Assembly (NCBI GenBank): GCA_019420505.1
Contig: JAHZHC010000013.1
Span: 1 to 44,901 of the forward strand
DNA: 44,901 nt
From: Ruminococcus sp.
GTDB taxonomy: Bacteria; Bacillota; Clostridia; Oscillospirales; Ruminococcaceae
Direction: 5' to 3'
Made by a program: the position numbers and the translations under genes. The notes below the pieces were generated by a model. The model was not told the origin of the DNA and did no database searches. It saw nothing but the letters and a program-made list of their open reading frames with translations. Each line of letters begins with the position of its first letter. The first letter of the stretch is position 1. Shown here piece after piece: positions 1-8,787 of the stretch.

Positions 1-2162
1 GCATCCTTCACATTGTCTTTGAAAACCTTAAATCTATCTAATCCCTGGGCATACATAAATGCACGAATTACCTGCTCAAGGCTCTGATATTCGGTAACCT
101 CAAAAATTATTTCACGGTTGAACTTGAATGCGTCATCCCAGAGATACTTGATTACCTTTTCAGGGAACTTTCTGTTCTGTCTCATAGCATCACGGATAAC
201 AGCAATCTGTGTCTTTTCTTCTGGGGTAATAGTACCTTTGCTTTCCTTCTTACGAAGAGCATTGTATTCTTTTAAATCACCCATAGCATCATTAAACTTA
301 AGGTCACGAAGATGAACGAAGTATGCACCAAGTCTCTTATCTTCTGCAGAAGTCATTCTTGCACTGTTGCCAACAACAATTCTGTTAATCTCAACGCAGA
401 AATTTCTCCATGTTACTGTAGTATCAAGGATTTCTGCATTTGCAAGTGTCGGATCAACATTTTCAAAATCATTTTCGATAAGACGCATATCCCATCTACG
501 CTGGAATGCTGTATCTAGTGTGAAAACATTCTGATCTGATGTATTCATTGTTCCAATGATAGAAAGATTTGAAGGAATACGAACCTTATCTGTCTTTCTT
601 TCCTTACCATACATTTCTTCAGCAATATTCATATTTGTGATGCCGTACTCACTTGTTCCAACAGGGAAACCATCATCATCTATATCACGGATTTCAACCT
701 TACGGTCAAGCAACTGGAATACCTCACCGAAGATAGCCGGAGCATTACCACGGTTAATTTCTTCGATAATTAGGATGTATTCTTTTCCAGGATTGTTATA
801 TGCCTCACGAAGAATATTTGTGAATGGGCCCGGTGTAAACTTATAGCTTACCTGTCCGTCTTCAGCAACTGCAGGAAGAATCTGACCAATAAAATCTGAA
901 TAAGTATAGTCAGGATGGAAAACAAGTCTTTCTACAACACTTCCTGGCTTGCAGTATTCATGTTCGATAGTCCAGCTCTTACCAGAACCCGGAACACCGT
1001 AAAGAAGAACATTTTCTCCAGAAGACAATCTTATTGCTTCTAAATCAATTTCTTCCTTTTCATTCTGCTCCACGGATTCTCCACTAGAAATATCCTGCAG
1101 CATTTCGTTAAGGAATTTCTCGTACCACTTTAAGCCAGTGCTTAAAAATCGGTTGTTACAAGCTTTATTCACTTCTTCGTAATCAGGATGGCTTTGAATG
1201 ATATTCTTTACTTCAACAAAAACATCCATGTCCACGATTTCAAAAATACTTTCTAAATCTGGATACTCAGCAATTTCCATCAAAGAGCAAACTTTCTTCA
1301 ATGCACTACAGTTATTGCTTATCATACTGGCAGTACAAGGAGTTCCGTTTACGGTTACCTGCTTAGCCATCCATGCACGAAATTTCTTTTCATTGTCATC
1401 TTCATTATTATCATTTTCAAAATCAAACGATGAAGCATCGATAATATCTTTATCAATATTATAAATCTTTAGATTTCTGAGTCTTGGCTGATACTTCTTT
1501 AGCACCTCATCTGCAATTACAATATGTTTACCATTACTTGCATTTGCAGACTCGTCTTCAGCTAAAAAACCCCATCTAACAAGTATCATAATTGGTTTAC
1601 AATCTGCATATTTATTCGCTTCATCACCTAGCTGAATCGGACCCTGGCTACGCAATTTGCGAAGTTCCTGAAGAGAATCTGTATAATTTGCTCCAAGGTC
1701 TTCCAGTTTCCATAACAGCCAAGCAAATTCTCTATAGGTCAAATATCCTAAATCAAGAATTGCTCTTATGAATAAAGTAGGCGGTTCGATATCTGAATTG
1801 CTATCTGGACATCCATAATTATCTCTACCAAACTTCACCTGTTCCAAAGCTTCCAACAGTACTTCTTGCACCTTTTCTGTATCGTTTTTTTGCAAAGCTT
1901 CATACATTTGCTTTCCCGAAGGTGTAATTCTTCTAAATGACTGAGGATTACGAATATCCTGCCATACAGTAAACCCAAAATATGATGTGATTTGTGCTTT
2001 TTTCGTATATGACGAAGAGTACTGATCATCTCCTATCAAAGCTTTCAATCTTGTTTTATATGAATCATTTGGAATCCAATCATTTGCTTCGTAATATATC
2101 TTTAGAACAGATTCTATCTCATTTAATAGCGCACTGTTCTTTGGCATAACTATTTTTCCCAT
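1..2162 (-). CDS. McrB-like AAA+ restriction subunit (LlaJI R1-type), 3' end outside window
   Basis: The reading frame is open from the ATG at 2162 to the window edge, about 720 codons, so the C-terminus is missing. The N-terminal half (about 350 residues) is not recognised. The second half is a McrB-type AAA+ module: Walker A GVPGSGKS, Walker B with the family stretch IIEEINRGNAPAIFGEVFQL, and the sensor region NTSDQNVFTLDTAFQRRWD. McrB proteins are nucleotide-driven motor subunits that pair with a nuclease subunit encoded next to them; that partner should lie just left of the window. The gene starts 18 bases after the second methyltransferase and has AAAGGAG upstream. Two m5C methyltransferases followed by a McrB-like protein is the order of the lactococcal LlaJI system. 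The family call is firm; the LlaJI assignment rests on context. Confidence 0.9.
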   Translation of the reverse strand, partial: MGKIVMPKNSALLNEIESVLKIYYEANDWIPNDSYKTRLKALIGDDQYSSSYTKKAQITSYFGFTVWQDIRNPQSFRRITPSGKQMYEALQKNDTEKVQEVLLEALEQVKFGRDNYGCPDSNSDIEPPTLFIRAILDLGYLTYREFAWLLWKLEDLGANYTDSLQELRKLRSQGPIQLGDEANKYADCKPIMILVRWGFLAEDESANASNGKHIVIADEVLKKYQPRLRNLKIYNIDKDIIDASSFDFENDNNEDDNEKKFRAWMAKQVTVNGTPCTASMISNNCSALKKVCSLMEIAEYPDLESIFEIVDMDVFVEVKNIIQSHPDYEEVNKACNNRFLSTGLKWYEKFLNEMLQDISSGESVEQNEKEEIDLEAIRLSSGENVLLYGVPGSGKSWTIEHEYCKPGSVVERLVFHPDYTYSDFIGQILPAVAEDGQVSYKFTPGPFTNILREAYNNPGKEYILIIEEINRGNAPAIFGEVFQLLDRKVEIRDIDDDGFPVGTSEYGITNMNIAEEMYGKERKTDKVRIPSNLSIIGTMNTSDQNVFTLDTAFQRRWDMRLIENDFENVDPTLANAEILDTTVTWRNFCVEINRIVVGNSARMTSAEDKRLGAYFVHLRDLKFNDAMGDLKEYNALRKKESKGTITPEEKTQIAVIRDAMRQNRKFPEKVIKYLWDDAFKFNREIIFEVTEYQSLEQVIRAFMYAQGLDRFKVFKDNVKD

Positions 2163-2180
2163 AGTAACTCTACTCCTTTA

Positions 2181-3323
2181 CTATAGCTGCGCTAATAAAG
2201 CCAGCATTATTTCTCTTACTAATTTCGAAGGAATACCTTCTCCAAATACTTTCCTAATAAGCGTATCACTTGCCCATTCAGGAATAGGCCAATCGAGGGG
2301 CAAGGACATCACTATCAATAATTCATAAATGGACAGCACTCTCGGATCTGAATATAAAGTCTCTCCTGTATCAGATTGATAAGCATTTCCTGGATGAACG
2401 CAGGCTAATGACGAAATCACTCCATTATTTTGTGTAATTGTTCTGCACGGCATATCCCACTTCAATCGTCTGTAATGATTATGATGTGCCTTAACGGGTG
2501 TTCCATCAGCTTTTTGTGGATAATAAACTTCGTTATATATTGCTGATTTACCACTTGGAGTATGCATCATCCATTCAACCTGTTTCCATGAATGGGTAGG
2601 AGGATAATGCCATTTTGAAACTGCTATCCCTGCCGCCTTTTTCTTTTCAAAATCAGGGAATTTTTCTAAAGTTTTCTTAATTCCGTCTCTCAGATACGGA
2701 TCTAAGGATGGCAAGCCTCCTATAGCTTCTCTAAGTGTTATTTCCCTTTGCTTTTCAGGAAATTCCCAAGTTACTCCCTGAATATCTTTTCTAACCAATA
2801 GAAATATATTACGTTCTCTTAGTTGTGGCACACCATAATCCTTTGCCATTACCAAAGTTTCTTTATTAAATTTATAGTTTTCTCCAAGTTCTCTTTTTAT
2901 GTACTCTGGAATTAATACAATTTCATTTTTACATTTTATCTTTGTGGTTAATTGTTTTGGTACATTTTCCATAAATACAAATTTAGGTTTAATTCTTTTA
3001 ATCACATCAATAGCGTAAGATATCAATTGATTTCTCGGATCCAATTCCAAACGAAGACCTGCCTCACTCATACCTTGACATGGTGGTGTCGCTATTACAA
3101 AATCAACATTTTTTTGTATCGCTTCATTCACAATACCTTCTCTGACCTCATCATCTGTTATGTCTCCACAAACCATATGTGTATCTTTGTAAACATCTTG
3201 ATAAAAATGTGCTCTATCTTTATCGATTTCATTAGCGAGTATGATGTCTACACCAATATCTTTCATATATGCCTCTGCTATTCCTACATTTGCAAACAAA
3301 GACAAGCCTCTCAAATTCGACAT
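2181..3323 (-). CDS. DNA (cytosine-5-)-methyltransferase, second of a tandem pair
   Basis: This 380-residue protein transfers methyl groups from S-adenosylmethionine to carbon 5 of cytosine in DNA. The visible motifs are motif I near the N-terminus (LSLFANVGIAEAYM), catalytic motif IV ATPPCQGMS near residue 80, motif VI FMENVP, motif VIII QLRERNIFLL, and the C-terminal motif GEGIPSKLVREIM. It aligns along its whole length with the upstream methyltransferase but lacks that protein's N-terminal extension. The ribosome binding site GGAG overlaps the upstream stop codon and lies 8 bases before the ATG, so the two genes are probably translationally coupled. Paired C5 methyltransferases are expected for an asymmetric recognition site, where each strand needs its own enzyme. 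Specificity cannot be read from the protein; the promoter palindrome suggests GACGC. Confidence 0.95.
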   Translation of the reverse strand: MSNLRGLSLFANVGIAEAYMKDIGVDIILANEIDKDRAHFYQDVYKDTHMVCGDITDDEVREGIVNEAIQKNVDFVIATPPCQGMSEAGLRLELDPRNQLISYAIDVIKRIKPKFVFMENVPKQLTTKIKCKNEIVLIPEYIKRELGENYKFNKETLVMAKDYGVPQLRERNIFLLVRKDIQGVTWEFPEKQREITLREAIGGLPSLDPYLRDGIKKTLEKFPDFEKKKAAGIAVSKWHYPPTHSWKQVEWMMHTPSGKSAIYNEVYYPQKADGTPVKAHHNHYRRLKWDMPCRTITQNNGVISSLACVHPGNAYQSDTGETLYSDPRVLSIYELLIVMSLPLDWPIPEWASDTLIRKVFGEGIPSKLVREIMLALLAQL

Positions 3324-3334
3324 TTTTTATGCTC

Positions 3335-4732
3335 CTATTTCAAGTTTTCAAAAACTTTTTTTACAAATAATGGTGGGATTCCCTCGCCGATTATTCTTCT
3401 TAAAAAAGCCTCTGATGTATCATCCGGTACAGGCCAGTTGTCTGGAATACTCATAATTTTCATAAGTTCATACAAAGTCAAAGCCCTTGCATCCGAATAA
3501 ATATCATCACCATTTTCATCAACATATTCCTTAACTCCAGGATGAACATTATTTTGTGATGAAATTTTCCGATTATCCATTGTAACTGTATAAGCGGGAG
3601 TATCCCAATTTTGACGCTTATAAGTATTCCTAAATCCTTTGACAGGCTTTCCATCAGCTTTTATCGGATAATAAACCTCATTATCAAAAGCAGTTTGCCC
3701 AGTCGGTGTATGTTGCATCACAATGACTTGACGTTTAATGTGATGCGGTGGAATGTGCCATTTTGAGATTTTTTCAGCCTGTTTTGCTCGTTCATAATAG
3801 TGAGGAACAATCTCAAGCAACTCTTTTTCGTCAACATCGGTAATAAACGGATCCAATTTTGGTAAATGACCAATTGCATCTCTCATAGTAATCACAACAT
3901 CATCTTTCAAGGGAACTAGCCATTCTAATTCTTGGTCTTTTCTTGTCATCAAAACGATAGCTCGCTCTCTAGTTTGTGGTACTGAATAGTCTTTAGTGTC
4001 GATTACTGCCTTGTGTATAATATAGTCGTTACCAAGTTCTTCATTTAAAAGGTCAGGAATTAAGATTTTTCTATCTCCAGCCCATATTTCAGTATTAAAG
4101 AAGGCTGGAACATTTTCGATCATTACATACTTAGGTCTAACTTCCTTGACAGCCTCAATAACCTGACACACTAATCTATTTCTTACATCATCCGCCAATT
4201 GTTGACCAACGGTACTCATACCTTGGCAAGGGGGTGTAGCCATTATAATATTGATGCCTGCATCAATAGACTCTTTTACGATTTTTTCAAATATTTTCTT
4301 ATTTGTAATATCTCCACATATCATATGCGTATCTGGGTAAATCTTTGAATAGAGAATTGCTCTTCTCTCAATTAATTCGTTAGCCACAACAACATCAAAC
4401 CCTATTTCTTTCAAATAGGCTTCAGCAACCCCGATATTGGAAAACAAGGATAATACCTTCATATTGTTTTTCCTTTCGCTACGAACTTGTATTTCTTGTG
4501 CATTAGAAAACTCGAAATATAGCTTTACTGCTTTTTTTATCTGCGAGCGAACTGTTGTTGACAAAGCTTGATATTCATCAACTTGTTCCAGCTGGTATTG
4601 ATACATAGTGTCATTAAACCAAGTCAACATACCATCTGCCCTTCTAAATCTTGAAACAGTGTTGCTAATCACTTTGTTTGAATAGTTTTTATTCTCAGTA
4701 AGCCACAGCTTAAAATTGCTTAAATCATTCAT
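3335..4732 (-). CDS. DNA (cytosine-5-)-methyltransferase with N-terminal extension, first of pair
   Basis: The ATG at 4732 is chosen because GGAGGAG lies just upstream; an in-frame ATG at 4756 lacks such a site. The product is 465 residues. Residues 1-90 are an added helical, basic domain (around VSRFRRADGMLTWF and RSQIKKAVKLYFEF) that loosely recalls the SAM-like core-binding domain of tyrosine recombinases; that resemblance is by eye. The remainder is a full C5 methyltransferase: motif I LSLFSNIGVAEAYL, catalytic ATPPCQGMS, MIENVP, QTRERAIVLM and GEGIPPLFVKKV. It is the first gene after the promoter. In LlaJI-type systems methylation at the operon promoter feeds back on expression, and the extra domain might take part in that; this is inference. 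Confidence 0.93.
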   Translation of the reverse strand: MNDLSNFKLWLTENKNYSNKVISNTVSRFRRADGMLTWFNDTMYQYQLEQVDEYQALSTTVRSQIKKAVKLYFEFSNAQEIQVRSERKNNMKVLSLFSNIGVAEAYLKEIGFDVVVANELIERRAILYSKIYPDTHMICGDITNKKIFEKIVKESIDAGINIIMATPPCQGMSTVGQQLADDVRNRLVCQVIEAVKEVRPKYVMIENVPAFFNTEIWAGDRKILIPDLLNEELGNDYIIHKAVIDTKDYSVPQTRERAIVLMTRKDQELEWLVPLKDDVVITMRDAIGHLPKLDPFITDVDEKELLEIVPHYYERAKQAEKISKWHIPPHHIKRQVIVMQHTPTGQTAFDNEVYYPIKADGKPVKGFRNTYKRQNWDTPAYTVTMDNRKISSQNNVHPGVKEYVDENGDDIYSDARALTLYELMKIMSIPDNWPVPDDTSEAFLRRIIGEGIPPLFVKKVFENLK

Positions 4733-4771
4733 AGAATCTCCTCCACAAATACACAAAGATTGTTCTATTGT

Positions 4772-4812
4772 ATTATATCATATCCCTTTTGCGGCGTCAA
4801 GTATTTGACGCC
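4772..4812 (-). promoter_or_regulatory. Promoter of the restriction-modification operon with inverted GACGC sites
   Basis: On the minus strand TTGACG (4795-4800) and TATAAT (4772-4777) are separated by exactly 17 bases. The perfect palindrome GGCGTCAAgtatTTGACGCC spans 4793-4812. Each arm contains GACGC, and the promoter-proximal arm includes the -35 box, so a methylated cytosine or a bound methyltransferase would sit inside it. A weaker third half-site, TTAACGCC, lies at 4828-4835. LlaJI recognises GACGC and is known to be controlled epigenetically at its promoter, which makes this a likely autoregulatory operator. Confidence 0.85.
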
Positions 4813-5315
4813 ATTTTTCGAATTGTATTAACGCCAATTTTAGGTTTGAAACTATATTTAATTTTATCAGTTATCACCAACTCTACCTACACAACCTATA
4901 TTATTTCAATCCTGTCAACTTAACCATGAGGTTTACCGACCATGGATATGTTATGACATAAAACAAAAAAATCCGAGAGCCGGAGTTTCAACCCCTACTC
5001 TCGAACCCAATTTATTCAAAATATCCCCGTATATTATATTATTGGTATTACTTCGCCATTAACACAACATCCTCCACATACATCGCTGCACGGCTCAATA
5101 TTTTATATGCTTAAATGAATTAGTAGATATTTATCCTGAATACATTTCAAATCTCATAACATCAATATTTTAATCTGCTCAACCTTAAATCAACACTTCT
5201 GTCTATCCAACTATAAAACCACCTAGATTTTTCGGGCATTTACGAGGCTTTTTTATCTTAAAATTTCAATACAAAAAATACAGAAAAGCCTTACATTTCA
5301 AGCATTTTCACACTA
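4813..5315. other. Intergenic region between rlmD and the restriction-modification operon
   Basis: No convincing gene is visible in these 503 bases. The stretch holds a clear minus-strand hairpin terminator near 4970-5010 and otherwise AT-rich DNA. A 22-codon Cys-rich open stretch on the minus strand at 5034-5100 has no start codon or ribosome binding site. Confidence 0.6.
4970..5010 (-). terminator. Rho-independent terminator
   Basis: On the minus strand CGAGAG and CTCTCG form the outer stem, GGGGTT and AACTCC the inner stem, followed by GATTTTTTTG. It lies about 300 bases downstream of rlmD and could end the recJ-rlmD transcript or an unrecognised short RNA; it also insulates the restriction operon promoter. 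Confidence 0.7.
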
Positions 5316-6674
5316 TCAATTATGTGCTTTAGTCAACATTACTACGCACTCAACATGCGTTGTCCTCGGGAACAAGTCTACTGCTCTGTACTTTTTTACT
5401 TCATATCCCAATTCAGATAAAACCGCACAATCTCTCGCTGCTGTCGCAGGATTACATGAAATCATTACTATCCTGTCAGGATTCATTTTAGCCATGTATT
5501 CCAAAGTAGTTTTGTCACAACCCTTTCTTGCCGGATCAACAATTATAATATCCGGACGCTCTCCCCTGTTATATAATACTTCCGCAACCCTACCTGCATC
5601 TCCGCAAATAAATTCTGAATTTAAAATTCCATTTTTCTTTGCATTTTGAGCTGCATTTCTAATCGCAGAATCAATAATTTCCACTCCAATAATTTTTTTA
5701 ACTCTTGATGCCATGGAAAGACCAATAGTTCCAGCACCACAGTATAAATCAAGCAAAATATCATCACATTTCAGCTGTGCATATTCAGCCGCTAAACCAT
5801 AAAGCTTCTCTGCCTGTATTGTATTAACCTGATAAAATGATTTAGGAGAAATTTCCACCATGTTGCTGCACATAACATCATCAATAGTTTCTTTTCCATA
5901 TAAAACAGAAAATTTATTCCCTAAAATAACATTTGTATTTTTAGAATTCTCATTTAAAACAATGCTGACAATATCTGAAAATCTATTACATAAATGCTCC
6001 GCCAAGCCTTTAAAAACATTCTTCTTCAAATCTGTTACTATAATGCAAACCATTATCTCACCTGTGTGCTCTCCACGGCGAAGATAGATATGACGAACCA
6101 GGCCTTTTCCATTGGTTTCATTATAAGCAGAAATATTGTTAAGATTAATATAGTCCATTATCTCTTGTACTATATTTGTAAAAATAATCGGTTGTAATAA
6201 ACAGTCATAAGTCCCCGTTACCCGATGTGAACGCCGTGAATAAAAACCGCATACTGCTTTTCCTTCCTGTTCTGCAACGGGATACTGAGCTTTATTTCTA
6301 TAATGATCAGTTCTCTCACATCCAAGAATTGGCTCACATTCAGCATTTATTTTACCGATGCGTTCAAATGAAGATTTTACAAAGTCCTCTTTAATTCTAA
6401 GTTCTTCTTCATATTCAAAATGTCTGAAAGAACAACCACCGCATTTTACATATGCTGAACAGTTATCCTCAATTCGCTTATCAGAAGAAATAATCAGCTT
6501 TTCTATTATTCCATAACAAAAGTTTTTATGTACCTTTACTATTCTGCAATCTATTACATCTCCAACTACCGTCATAGGTACAAAAACTGCGATGCCGTCA
6601 TATCTTCCGACACCGTTTCCTTCATTGGTCATACCGATAATTTCTAAATGAACTATCTCATTCTTACTCAGCAT
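5316..6674 (-). CDS. rlmD: 23S rRNA (uracil-5-)-methyltransferase, RlmD/RumA family
   Basis: A SAM-dependent enzyme that makes 5-methyluridine in ribosomal RNA. An N-terminal TRAM-like RNA-binding domain (roughly residues 1-60) is followed by an iron-sulfur-type cysteine cluster (CSAYVKCGGCSF), the SAM site DLYCGAGTIGLSMA, the family motif DPARKGC, the catalytic stretch MISCNPATAARD and a C-terminal TTHVECVVML. The ATG at 6674 is preferred because AGAGG lies 6 bases before it; an upstream in-frame ATG at 6692 has only a weak site. It overlaps the end of hemZ by 11 bases, so it is the last gene of a coupled operon. Which uridine is modified cannot be read from sequence, since these bacteria often carry several paralogues. 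Confidence 0.9.
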   Translation of the reverse strand: MLSKNEIVHLEIIGMTNEGNGVGRYDGIAVFVPMTVVGDVIDCRIVKVHKNFCYGIIEKLIISSDKRIEDNCSAYVKCGGCSFRHFEYEEELRIKEDFVKSSFERIGKINAECEPILGCERTDHYRNKAQYPVAEQEGKAVCGFYSRRSHRVTGTYDCLLQPIIFTNIVQEIMDYINLNNISAYNETNGKGLVRHIYLRRGEHTGEIMVCIIVTDLKKNVFKGLAEHLCNRFSDIVSIVLNENSKNTNVILGNKFSVLYGKETIDDVMCSNMVEISPKSFYQVNTIQAEKLYGLAAEYAQLKCDDILLDLYCGAGTIGLSMASRVKKIIGVEIIDSAIRNAAQNAKKNGILNSEFICGDAGRVAEVLYNRGERPDIIIVDPARKGCDKTTLEYMAKMNPDRIVMISCNPATAARDCAVLSELGYEVKKYRAVDLFPRTTHVECVVMLTKAHN

Positions 6675-8133
6675 AAAAAACCTCTGTTTCATCTTTCTTT
6701 TTAAGCATCAAATCAAAATGCTTATTATATTCAAGCGGAAATTTATAATTGAAAACTCTTTCAAGACGGTCCTTTTTTAAATCAACCAGTTTCGTAGAAC
6801 CGCCTGCACCCACAGCAATTATAGTTTGTACCTCTTCCATTATATAAATATTATAAAGACTTTCCTTGTTTGGTTTGCACCAGCCGATATTCTCAAGGTT
6901 ATCCAACATATTCTTTTGTCTATATAAATAATAAGGCATATATCCGTTTTCTAATAATCTTTTGGTTGCATATTCAACCATCTGAGATGCCGGATTATTA
7001 AAAACTGAATCATTTTCCTCTTGATTAAGCCTTGCCGCTCGTTTTATAGAAAGCGTATGTACCGTTATATTTTCCGGTTCTAAATCTATCAACTTATCAA
7101 TTGTATCTTTAAAGCTGTCAAAAGTATCAGTGGGAAGTCCTGCTATTATATCAGTATTTATTGATTCAAATTCAAAAGACTCAGCTAATTTATAGCTATT
7201 GAAAAACTGTTCTGAGGTGTGCCTTCTACCTATTTGTTCAAGGACAGAATCATTTAAAGTCTGCGGATTAATCGATATCCTGTTACATCCGTTTTTCTTA
7301 AGCACCTCAAGCTTCTCTCTTGTTATAGTGTCAGCACGTCCTGCTTCAACCGTATATTCTTTTAAATTTGATAAATCAAAGCTGTCTGAAATTGTTTTCA
7401 TTATCTTTTCAATCATTTCAGCTTCAAGTGTCGTGGGAGTACCACCGCCAAAATAAACAGTTTCCAATATAAGACCAAGACGTTTAACTATGTCAGCCGT
7501 ATACTCAATTTCTTTACAAAGCTTGTCTACATATTCAGGTATTAAATTAAGGCAGCTCTCAATAGACTGTGAAACAAAAGAACAATATGAACATCTTGTA
7601 GGGCAAAAAGGAATTGATACATATAAACTAAACGACTTACTGTCAAGATCTGATAAAATCGCCGATTGAGTTTTTGCAGTTTTATAAGCTATATCTATTT
7701 TCTCATCGTCACACAGATATTTATTACGCATAATATCATAAATCTTATCTTTTGTCATACCAAGAGAAAACATTTTATTTACACGTTTAACAGGACGAAT
7801 TCCGGTAATTATCCCCCATTTCGCCTGTATGCCCGTTAAGTCTGACATAACCGCAAAAAGCAGTCTTGACAGCACAAGTTCACACTCATCCTCATATTCA
7901 CTTAAATTACTGCAAATTCTCTTTGCCTTACGGCAAGTCTTTTCTCCTGACTTTACATACACATAGAGTAAAGTATGCTTTTTTCCTTTACTTCGTCTGA
8001 AAAAAGCAAAATCTCCGTTAACCTTTACATAACTGTCAGTAAACTCATGAGCAAAAAGCTTTGCCGGAATAAACAGCTTCATTACACCCTCAAGCTCATA
8101 TTTAAAATCATTTCCGCTGAAAATTAATGTCAT
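6664..8133 (-). CDS. hemZ: HemZ-like radical SAM coproporphyrinogen dehydrogenase
   Basis: A radical SAM protein of the oxygen-independent coproporphyrinogen III oxidase group. After a roughly 160-residue N-terminal region comes the cluster-binding motif CPTRCSYC (CX3CX2C), then GGGTPTTLEAEM and the HemN/HemZ-like stretches RISINPQTLND and SINTDIIAGLPTD. The 489-residue length and long N-terminal domain fit HemZ better than HemW. The ATG at 8133 has GAGG at a suitable distance and follows the upstream stop by one base; a TTG 15 bases earlier is less likely. Whether it acts in heme synthesis is uncertain, as many anaerobes keep hemZ without a complete heme pathway. Confidence 0.87.
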   Translation of the reverse strand: MTLIFSGNDFKYELEGVMKLFIPAKLFAHEFTDSYVKVNGDFAFFRRSKGKKHTLLYVYVKSGEKTCRKAKRICSNLSEYEDECELVLSRLLFAVMSDLTGIQAKWGIITGIRPVKRVNKMFSLGMTKDKIYDIMRNKYLCDDEKIDIAYKTAKTQSAILSDLDSKSFSLYVSIPFCPTRCSYCSFVSQSIESCLNLIPEYVDKLCKEIEYTADIVKRLGLILETVYFGGGTPTTLEAEMIEKIMKTISDSFDLSNLKEYTVEAGRADTITREKLEVLKKNGCNRISINPQTLNDSVLEQIGRRHTSEQFFNSYKLAESFEFESINTDIIAGLPTDTFDSFKDTIDKLIDLEPENITVHTLSIKRAARLNQEENDSVFNNPASQMVEYATKRLLENGYMPYYLYRQKNMLDNLENIGWCKPNKESLYNIYIMEEVQTIIAVGAGGSTKLVDLKKDRLERVFNYKFPLEYNKHFDLMLKKKDETEVFYAE

Positions 8134-8134
8134 A

Positions 8135-8773
8135 TTAATAATCCTCAAAAGAACCCCTCATATAAGGGTTGTATTTTTTTTCATTTTCCAGTGTAGTTAC
8201 TGACATATGACCCGGATAGATAGTATAGTTATCTTTTAATTCAGAAAGCTTTCTTAAAGATTTCATCATTAGCATAGTATTGCCGTCAGGCATATCAGTT
8301 CTTCCGATTGAACGGGCAAACAAAGTATCACCTGAAAACATACAATCTTCAATCACAAAACAAACTGAACCCGAAGTATGTCCTGGAGTATGAATAACTT
8401 TAAACTCAAGTTCATCTACAGATATTTTATCTCCATCCTTAAAGGATTCAGCACCCTTATATTCGTTAAATTTATTTAAACCGAAATGTGATATAAGATT
8501 TCCTTTTATATCAGAAAGCTTTGACAAATCCAATTCATGAACCATAACATCACATCCGGTTTCTTTAGCCAGCTTAGAAACTGCTCCTATATGATCGAAA
8601 TGTCCATGTGTCAATAAGATTTTTTTTAATGTGAAATTGTGTGATTTGATTTCTGATAAAATATAATCCGCATCATCCGGTGCGTCAATTAAAACTGCGT
8701 TTCCATGTTCTCCGACAACAATATAGCTGTTAGTACCACAGATACTCAAAGGTTTCAATTTAATAATTTTCAT
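8135..8773 (-). CDS. Metallo-beta-lactamase-fold hydrolase, glyoxalase II-like
   Basis: A 212-residue single-domain hydrolase with the dinuclear-metal motif THGHFDH, the second histidine site HTPGHTSGS, the metal-bridging aspartate in FSGDTLF and the late histidine in YPGHM. This pattern is typical of the short glyoxalase II/YcbL group that cleaves thioesters such as S-lactoylglutathione or related thiols. The substrate is unknown, and clostridia often lack glutathione. It lies between relA and hemZ with 14- and 1-base gaps, and AGGA precedes the ATG, so it is co-transcribed with the operon. Confidence 0.9.
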   Translation of the reverse strand: MKIIKLKPLSICGTNSYIVVGEHGNAVLIDAPDDADYILSEIKSHNFTLKKILLTHGHFDHIGAVSKLAKETGCDVMVHELDLSKLSDIKGNLISHFGLNKFNEYKGAESFKDGDKISVDELEFKVIHTPGHTSGSVCFVIEDCMFSGDTLFARSIGRTDMPDGNTMLMMKSLRKLSELKDNYTIYPGHMSVTTLENEKKYNPYMRGSFEDY

Positions 8774-8787
8774 TTAAATTCCTGCCT

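Noticed and set aside
3241..3456. Plus-strand frames over the methyltransferase genes
   Set aside because: They are antisense to genes with complete catalytic motifs and have no ribosome binding sites.
4918..4960. Similarity between the TTTACCGAC region here and the one near 22735-22760
   Set aside because: Only a short, interrupted match; not enough for a repeat family.
5034..5100. Cys-rich open stretch on the minus strand reading EPCSDVCGGCCVNGEVIPII
   Set aside because: It has no start codon or ribosome binding site, a stop lies just upstream, and there is no maturation gene nearby to suggest a modified peptide.
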